Shown one piece after another: positions 49,001 through 58,000 of a DNA stretch of 64,000 bases. A program made the position numbers and the translations under genes. The notes below the pieces were generated by a model. The model saw only the letters and a list, made by a program, of their open reading frames with translations, did no database searches and had not been told where the DNA came from. The stretch covers positions 744,001 to 808,000 of the forward strand of contig NC_083531.1 of assembly GCF_032362555.1 (NCBI RefSeq), read 5' to 3'. Position 1 is the stretch's first letter; each line of letters starts with the position of its first letter. Source of the stretch: Amyelois transitella. Its lineage: Eukaryota; Arthropoda; Insecta; Lepidoptera; Pyralidae.

Positions 49001-52000
49001 TGAGTAATTATTGCCATTTATTTTTTTTAACTCACTCTTCCCGAAGTCTCCTTTTAGTTCTAAATTTAAATATACATACATACATAAAATCACGCCTCTT
49101 TCCCGGAGGGGTAGGCAGAGACTACCTCTTTCCACTTGCCACGATCTCATCCACATTCATAACTCTCTTAATGCAAAGTTAAATATATATGTATACGAGT
49201 ATATTTTTTTTACTGATAACACCAGAAGCTAATGATAAAAATGCTGGGCGAGGAGGACCTGGCCGTCGGCAAATTCGACATCAAGTCCGTGGTGAAGTTC
49301 CTCGGGCACGCCTTCCACGCATACGAGGACATCAAGAGGAACAACATGGTCATACAGTTGAGGTCGCAGCACTGCCTGACCACTTATGTACCGGGATGCT
49401 TTTGTCGGCCAGGGTAAAGATATATAAGAAAAAATTAAAAAAAAAAAAAAAAATTATGAATTAGGTATTATAGGATACTTCATATCGCTTAATAATAGTC
49501 AAAAGACTACTGCGTCTTCATATGCGCCGTGTGGTTCCCGGCACAAATACATAAAAAAGAATAGGACCACTCCATCTCTTTGCCATGGATGTCGTAAAAG
49601 CGACTCATGGGAAAAAGATGGGGTGGTTCTTTTCTAAATTGTCGACATTAATATAATATAAACCATATTATACCTACTAATATAATATTATAAATGCAAA
49701 ATTAACTCTATATGTCTGTTACGCTTTCACGCCTAAACAACTGAACCGTTTTTGATGAAATATAGTACACAGAAATAACAGTTGACCCTGATAAAAAATA
49801 AAGACAATGTGCATTCGTCCACGATATGGATTTAAGAGATCTATATTTGTAAATTGACGTCCGATGAAAATGCTGCAGTGTAGTTTGTTCCGCCGCTTCT
49901 TCTACACATGCGCTTTGGAAGCGGCAGCAGATATAACTAGATTTAAGTGATGTGAAGTCAAAACCTAGCAGAATACAAATTTGCTTTATGATTTAATTTG
50001 ACGGCCTCTGTGGCGCAGCGGTAGTGCGCTTGTCTGTCCGAATCCCGGCCAGGGCATGATGCGAATGAACTTTCTCCGATTGGCCTGGGTCTTGGATGTT
50101 TATCTATATAAGTATTTATTATAAAATATAGTATCGTTGAGTTGGTATCACGTATCACAAGTCTCGAACTAACTTCGAGGCTAACTCAATCAGTGTAATT
50201 TGTCCCGTACATATTTATATTTTATTTATACATACATACATAAAATTACGCCTCTTTCCCGGAGGGGTGGTAGGCAGAGACTACCTCTTTCCACTTGCCA
50301 CGATCCCTGCATACTTCCTTCGCTTCATCCACATTCATAACTCTCTTCTTCTACACATGCGCTTTGGAAGCGGTAGTAGTTATAATTAGATTCAAGTGAT
50401 GTGACGTCAATAAGTGATACCTTGTATCCAATTTTGAAAATAAATCTATTCTATTCAATTCATGACCCTTTACCAGGACGTTATTATATACGTTATATTT
50501 ATATTTATTTAATTTTTAATTTTTTTGTTTTGCAGATACGTGGAGCAATTCGGACGGTGTATAAGACCATCAGACTGCTACTCAGGCAACACGTATGACA
50601 AGTACATTACGAGGATCGTGATTCTGTAAATAAAATTTTATCCAAACTTATATAATACTAGCCGTGCCCGCGACTCCGTCCGCGTGGAATAATTATTTTG
50701 GGAAGCCTTCGGGGTGAATAATTTGCCCCGTTTTTTTTTTCACATTTCCCATTATTTCTTCGCTCCTACTAGTTGCAGCGTGATGTTATATAGCCTAAAG
50801 CCTTCCTCGATAAATGGCCTATTCAACGCACGCAAAGAATTTTTCAATTCGAACCAGTAGTTCCTGAGATTAGCGCGTTCAAACAAACAAACTCTTCAGT
50901 TTTATAACATTAGTATAGACAAACGTCCTGAGGGAACTTTTCAATTCTGACCAGTAGTTCCTGTGATTAGCGCGTTCAAACAAACAAACAAACAAACTCT
51001 TCAGCTTTATAATATTAGTATAGATAGATGGTGATTACAATAGTGACTCACTTGTATGCAAAAGTCGATGAGTCTTCAGAGAATAAATGGCTCTGAATGT
51101 TTTCCCGCATACCTCGCATTTGTGCGGCTTCTCGCCTGAAAATAGATAAAATATACATATAAATACAGACACATTGTCACGTCTATATCCCTCGCGGCGT
51201 AGACAGAGCACACAGTCTTGAAAAGACTGAAAGGCCACGTTCAGCTGTATGGATTTTTGATGGAATTGAGATTCAAATAGTGACAGGTCGCTAGCCTATT
51301 GCCACAACGGGAACCGCAGGTTTATAAGCTATCCTTAAAGCGCCTTTTACGACATCCATGGGAAAGATGGAGTGGTTCTTTTCTATTAAAATCCATACTA
51401 ATATTGGTAAAATAAAAAATTGTGTTTAATACTATAGTATTAAACACAAATTTTTATTTTACAATAACAATCTCACCAGTTTGATAATACTATAAACAAT
51501 CTCACCAGTATGGTAATACTATAAACAATCTCACCAGTATGATAATACTATAAACAATTTCACCAGTATGGTAAAACTATAAACAATCTCACCAGTATGG
51601 TAATACTATAAACAATCTCACCAGTATGATAATACTATAAACAATTTCACCAGTATGGTAAAACTATAAACAATCTCACCAGTATGGTAATACTATAAAC
51701 ACTCTCACCAATATGGTAGTACCTACTATAAACAATCTCACCAGTATGATAATACTATAAACAATCTCACCAGTATGCACCAGTCTGTGTTGATCCAACT
51801 TGCTGGGCATCGTGAACCGTTTGCCGCAGAACTCGCACTCGTGCGTCGGTGTTGCGTGCACCTGTAAATAATTATATATATTATAATATAATAAAGCTGA
51901 AGTGTTTGTTTGTTTGTTTGAACGCGCTAATCTCAGGAACTACTGGTTCGAATTGAAAAATTCTTTATGCATTGAATAGACCATTTATTGAGGAAGGCTT

Positions 52001-55000
52001 TAGGCTAAAATCTCGCTGCAACTATAAGGAGCAAAGAAATAATGGAATATGTATAATAGCGGTAATACGCTTGTCTGTGACACCAGAGGTCCCTGGTTCA
52101 AATCCCGGCCAGGGCATGATGAGAAACGAACATTCTCTGATTGGTCTGGATCTTAGATATTTATATATAAAAGTATTTATTATAAAATATAGCATCGTTG
52201 AGTTAGTATCTCGTTAACACAAGTTTCGAACTTACTTCGAGGCTAACTCAATCTATGTTATTTGTCCCGCATATATACACAATCAGCCAATCAACAAGGG
52301 AACAGTTTTATTAATAAGTATTGATTAAACATACATATAATCACGTCTATATCCCTTGCGGGGTAGACAGAGCCAAATCTTAAAAAAAACTGATAAGCTG
52401 TTTGGCTTAATGATAGAATTGAGACTCAAATACTGACAGGTTGCTAGCCTTTCGCCTAAAAGAAGAATCCCAAGTTTACAAGCCTATACCTTAGTCACCT
52501 TTTACGACATCCATGGGAAAGAGATGGGAGTGGTCCTATTCTTTTTTCTATATGTGCCGGTAATCACACAACACAAAATAGAAAAAAAAAGATTGATAAA
52601 AAACATATAAGTTAAGTGAAGAGTACCCTTGTCTTGTGCCTTGCTAGATACCTATTGGTCTTGAACTGTGCATCGCATGTGTCACACCGATAGTCCAGTG
52701 TCTCCCTGTGGATCTCCATGTGACGGCTGTCTTTATATCGCTGAAAAGTGAAAAATAAATTTACAACCTTTGCTTTTAACGTACCTACGTAGGAATTGAG
52801 ATTCAAATAGTGTCAGAATTCGCCAATCCTTCGCCTACAAGAGGAATCACAAGTTTGTCAGCCTATCCCATAGTCGCCTTTTGCGACATCCACGGGGAAA
52901 GAGATGGAGTGGTCCTTTTAATTTTTTCTATTAGTGCCGAGAACCACACGGCATCAATACGTACAGTGGTCGAATTAGTATTACAATTAAGGCAATTGTT
53001 TTTTTTTACTTTAAGTACTTAAGAGTAAGTTATATTTGTGTGATGCTAATAAACTTTTATGCATTCATTCATTCATTCATTCGAGAGAATATAATGGTGA
53101 TATGTTTTTAGGGAAGAGAAGACTGATCTTCTAAACCAGCCATACTCAACCTTTCTTAAACTTGAGCCAAAAACCGTTTCCGTCATGTGACCCTGGGGTG
53201 CAAGCGAGAAACTATTAGGTGATAAATAAAAAGTGCCGTGTGGTTCCCGGCACCAATACAAAAAAGAATGGGACCACTCCATCTCTTAACCATGGATGTC
53301 CTAAAAAGCGACTAAGGGATAGGCTTTTAAACTTGAGATTATTCCTTTAGGCGATGGGCTAGCAACGTATCACTATTTGGATCTCAATTCCATCATTAAG
53401 CCGAGCAGCTGAATGTGGCCAATCAGACTTTTCGGGACTATTGGCTCTGTCTACCCCGCAAGGGATATAGACGTGACTATATGTATGTATGTATAAATAA
53501 AAAGTAAATCAGAGACAGTAATGGTGTATTTACTCTATTGATTTTACATACCTCGATGTAAAATTACGGCGCTTTGCTCACTTTCCAGTTCTTGCTTAAG
53601 GCTTTTAAACCTTCTTTAAATAGAAGGAAGCATAGGAACTTCAAAGTGGGCCAATTATAATGACCTGGTGAGCCACAGGTTGAGTATAGCATTAAATTTC
53701 ATTTATTTCTGAACAATATACATACATTGTATTGAAATGTTACATTAATTACACTTATATTTTCTTAAATTCTTCATAGCTGTTATAAACTATCTACATA
53801 CATAGGTACCTTATGGCAAATTTTGCACACTGATGTTTTACCGCCTTCCACTTTCTTCTTCTTCTTAACCACTGGTTTCTCCGATTCATCATCTTCATCG
53901 GAGTATGTGTAACGGACTGATGATTTAGTTCCCTGAAAAACAACCAATTGATAAAGGGTGGTTCTTTGTTATAAAGTTTGTATTAAGTCAAGATGTAGGC
54001 ATAGGTAGCTGATCGACTCGTCGTTTTTGCCGTGTGGTTCCCGGCACCAATACAAAAAAGAATAGGACCACTCCATCTCTTTTCCAAGGATGTCGTAAAA
54101 GGCGACTAAGGGATAGGCTTACAAACTAGGGACTCTTTTTTTTAAGGCGATGGGTTAGCAGCCTGTCAGTATTTCAATCTCGATTCTATCATCAAGCCAA
54201 ACAGCTGAACATGGCCATTCAGCCTTTTCAAGACTGTTGGCTCTGTCTAGCCCACAAGGGATATAGCCGTTACCATATGTATGTATGTAAAGTCAAGCGG
54301 CAATAAACTTAGTTTTAAATAAATTATTTGACGTCCACCTATTTTATGAAACAAAAAGATTCAATTATTATGTGATATTGAAATGTCCCATAATAAAGAC
54401 TAAAAATTTTAAATTTGAATTTGAATGGAGAATTGAAAAAAGAGGGCTTTCTAGAGCAATTGCCGAATATTTGTGGTAGTGTGTTGGCAATGCATCACTT
54501 AATGTTGTCCTTATTCATCTACACAGGTTGATTTGGCTGCGGCCTCTAGACTACTTTCTTGGCTAAATATTTATTAACTAGCTGTGCCCGCGACTTTGTC
54601 TGCGTGGAATAATTATTTTGGGCATCATTGAAGCTATCATGGATGCCGTTTTTTTTTTCACTTTTTCCATTATGTATAATGTAACTGTAAAGATAGAATT
54701 AAGCTTTTTAAATAAATAAATAAATTATTTCTTCGCTCCTAATAGTTGCAGCCTGATGTTATATAGTCTAAAGCCTTCCTCAATAAATGGTCTATTCAAC
54801 ACAAAAATAATTTTTCAATTCCAATCAGTAGTTCCTGAGATTAGCGCGTCCAAACAAACAAATTCTACAGTTTTATAATATTAGTATAGATTACCATTCA
54901 GGCAAAACAAGAAATTCTAAATAGTCCAAGATCCCAGAGCCGTAAGACACAACTTATTTTCTAAAGAATGGCTCTTTCGATTCTCAGTAGTCTTTCATGT

Positions 55001-58000
55001 ACTTTTAATACCTGCATGTTTGTGAGACTTGCCCGGTGACACCTGCGCAGGTACCAGGCGAGAAAGGTAACTAAAAATCACAGTTACTTAACTTAAATTT
55101 TTATGACTGATTTTTATATATATTTTATAGACTATTACTCTGAAGTCATATCAGAGAAGTCAGACGCTTTCCATGCGCCAAAACTTTTGTCAGACGCTTT
55201 AAAGCTCTATCAAAAAAAAATTAACTTAATTTATTTTTAAATGTCTGACTTTTATATATGTTATTCAGGTAACTATTACAAAGTTGTATTAAATCAGTCA
55301 GACAGTTTGTAATGACCAAACACCCCTTAAACACAAGAATTACTCAGCCTCGAGTATGAGCGCGATAGCACAATGCGCATGCGCGTCAGAGTAAAATATC
55401 TAATATTTGAAAAGTACTTACTGTTTTCAATTTCATATTTTTGCATATCTATTCAAATACGATGAAATTTATAAGTAAAATAATAATTAATCATTTTTAA
55501 AATAATATAATATATTGCATATAAATAGGGGAAAATGAATTTTTTTGTAGCAATAGCCTTTCAAAAAGAATGATTTTTATTTTATTTAAAAAAATATATC
55601 TATTATAATAATTTCAATAAAAAAATAATTAATTATGATTAATCAATTGAATATTTATTTTATTGTCTCTTTATCATCTTCATCATCAAAATAATCATTT
55701 GAATTTTCATCATTTATTAAATCTCTATACTGCCCACTCAAGTCATCGTCCTCATCATCAGTTAGATTGTCGTTGCTGGCAGAATTTTCCGTAAAAATAA
55801 AATCATAAACAATTAAAAAATAGTATAGTAATAGTAAACTTATAACATATAAATATAAGTGAAAGGCGACTAAGGGATAGGCTTACAAACTTGGGATTCT
55901 TTTTTAGGCGATGGGCGAGCAACCTATCACTATTTGAATCTCAATTCTATCATTAAGCCAAATAGATGAACGTGGCCATTTAGTCTTTTCAAGACTGTTG
56001 GCTCTGTCTACCCCGCAAGGGATATAGACGTGACCATATGTATGTAGTCTACTTTAATTTCGACACCACCGCAACGGCATCGATGGTCCAGTGGTTAGCG
56101 CGTGAGACTGTGAAGTTGGCGGTCCGAGTTCAAGTCCCAATAATAACAAGATATATATTAATTTTTATTAAAAATGTTTTTTTTTGTGTTGTTTGAGTAT
56201 TTATTAAAAAAACTGAAAATCAAAATACTACATATAATCATACGGTAAAAATATTTTATCTGTACATTTAATATTTTGACTGAAACAAATAGAGAATTTT
56301 TTTTTTACATTTTTTGTCTGTCTGTCCGTATCAGACTGTATGATTAAGATTCAACTCAAACTTTACGCGGACGACGTCGCGGGCAACAGCTAGTATGCAA
56401 TATATTATATTATTTTAAAAATGATTAATTATTATTTTAATTATAAATTTCATCGTATTTGAATAGATATGCAAAAATATGAAATTGAAAACAGTAAGTA
56501 CTTTTCAAATATTAGATATTTTACTCTGACGCGCATGCGCATTGTGCTATCGCGCTCATACTCGAGGCTGAGTAATTCTTGTGTTTAAGGGGTGTTTGGT
56601 CATTACAAACTGTCTGACTGATTTAATACAACTTTGTAATAGTTATCTGAATAACATATATAAAAGTCAGACATTTAAAAATAAATTAAGTTAATTTTTT
56701 TTTGATAGAGCTTTAAAGCGTCTGACAAAAGTTTTGGCGCATGGAAAGCGTCTGACTTCTCTGATATGACTTCAGAGTAATAGTCTATAAAATATATATA
56801 AAAATCAGTCATAAAAATTTAAGTTAAGTAACTGTGATTTTTAGTTACCTTTCTCGCCTGGTACCTGCGCAGGTGTCACCGGGCAAGTCTCACAAACATG
56901 CAGGTATTAAAAGTACATGAAAGACTACTGAGAATCGAAAGAGCCATTCTTTAGAAAATAAGTTGTGTCTTACGGCTCTGGGATCTTGCTCTAAAAGTAA
57001 CTTCATTACTTTGGAGTATTTTATGTAGAATTACATGACTACATAAATAGGCCATCTTATATTATTTATTTATTTAAAAAAATGTACACCAACAGTATTT
57101 ACTTACTACATTCTTAACAAAGATACACAAATATTAGTCCCAAAGTAAACACAAATAACAGGTATACACAACATTTACCAAAGATATCAAATGACTAACA
57201 CATTTTAAAGTATGATGCTTGAGTTGTGATGAACAATCCCTGATATGTTTGAGCAACTTCTGTTTAAAGACATTCAGGCTATCGTCAAATATGTCCAAGT
57301 TCCCCAAGTCGCCATTTATAGAATTATATGAATTGCACATACAGTTAACAGGAGCGTGGCTATCCAGATTGGTTCTAGACGGCGCCGGACCACCTAGGAG
57401 TTTGGTGATGGGTTTACGCGGCATTCTACTTGGAGCTTTAATATTTATTGATGATAGTATGTCCCCGGAATCTAATAAGTTATTTAATATTTTATCCACA
57501 CTAATAATAAAGAGGAAAGATTTGTATTTTTGTATGTTTGTGTGGAATAAACTCAAAAACTACTGGTCCGATTTTGATAAAATTTGGCACAGATATAGAA
57601 TAGACCTTCAAAAGTGACATAGGCATAAATTTGTTTTGAAATAAATTTATTTCAAAATATAAAACACAAAAATATGTCCACCTGTGCGAAGCCGGGGCGG
57701 GCCGCTAGTATAGAAATATAACATCATGTAATTTGCGTCGATCGTACAAAGATGTCATATCGAAATACTTCAACAGCTCATTATAAGGACAACGATGAGA
57801 GATGTTAGGTGCCGAGAATGCTAAGTGCCTAGTAAAAGCTCTCTGGATTTGTTCAATTCGCTGAGAGTGGACAGCATATGTTGGATTCCAAACCGAGCTA
57901 GCATATTCCAAGTTACTTCTGACCAACATATTAAAAAGGAGAATCTTTGTTTCAGCAAAACGGAACTCTTTCGAATTTCGTTTGAGAAACCCTAACATTT

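Larger units (their letters stand above)
54929..56987. repeat. Large inverted repeat, ~590-bp arms
   Basis: Left arm 54929-55521 and right arm 56394-56987 are near-perfect reverse complements; the spacer (55522-56393) holds a SINE family A copy and a tRNA-like sequence. Each arm contains several GTCAGAC motifs, a TGCGCATGCGC palindrome, and an ATGAAATTGAAAACA|GTAAGT exon-like segment. TCTAAA occurs just outside both ends (about 54916-54921 and 56990-56995) and may be a target duplication. No transposase is present. It is either a foldback-type transposon or an inverted duplication of local promoter sequence. Confidence 0.85.

Noticed and set aside
51472..51771. Regular ~29-bp repeats that could suggest a CRISPR array
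   Set aside because: Units are contiguous with no unique spacers, derive from a neighbouring splice donor, and the genome is eukaryotic.
53073..53282. Possible missing exon between zinc-finger exons 2 and 3
   Set aside because: Looked for four extra finger residues to normalise the first finger; the interval is SINE and AT-rich sequence with no phase-0 exon that would complete it.
56075..56145. Possible tRNA gene
   Set aside because: A- and B-box-like motifs are present, but acceptor-stem pairing and the 3' end do not fit a functional tRNA; more like a SINE head.
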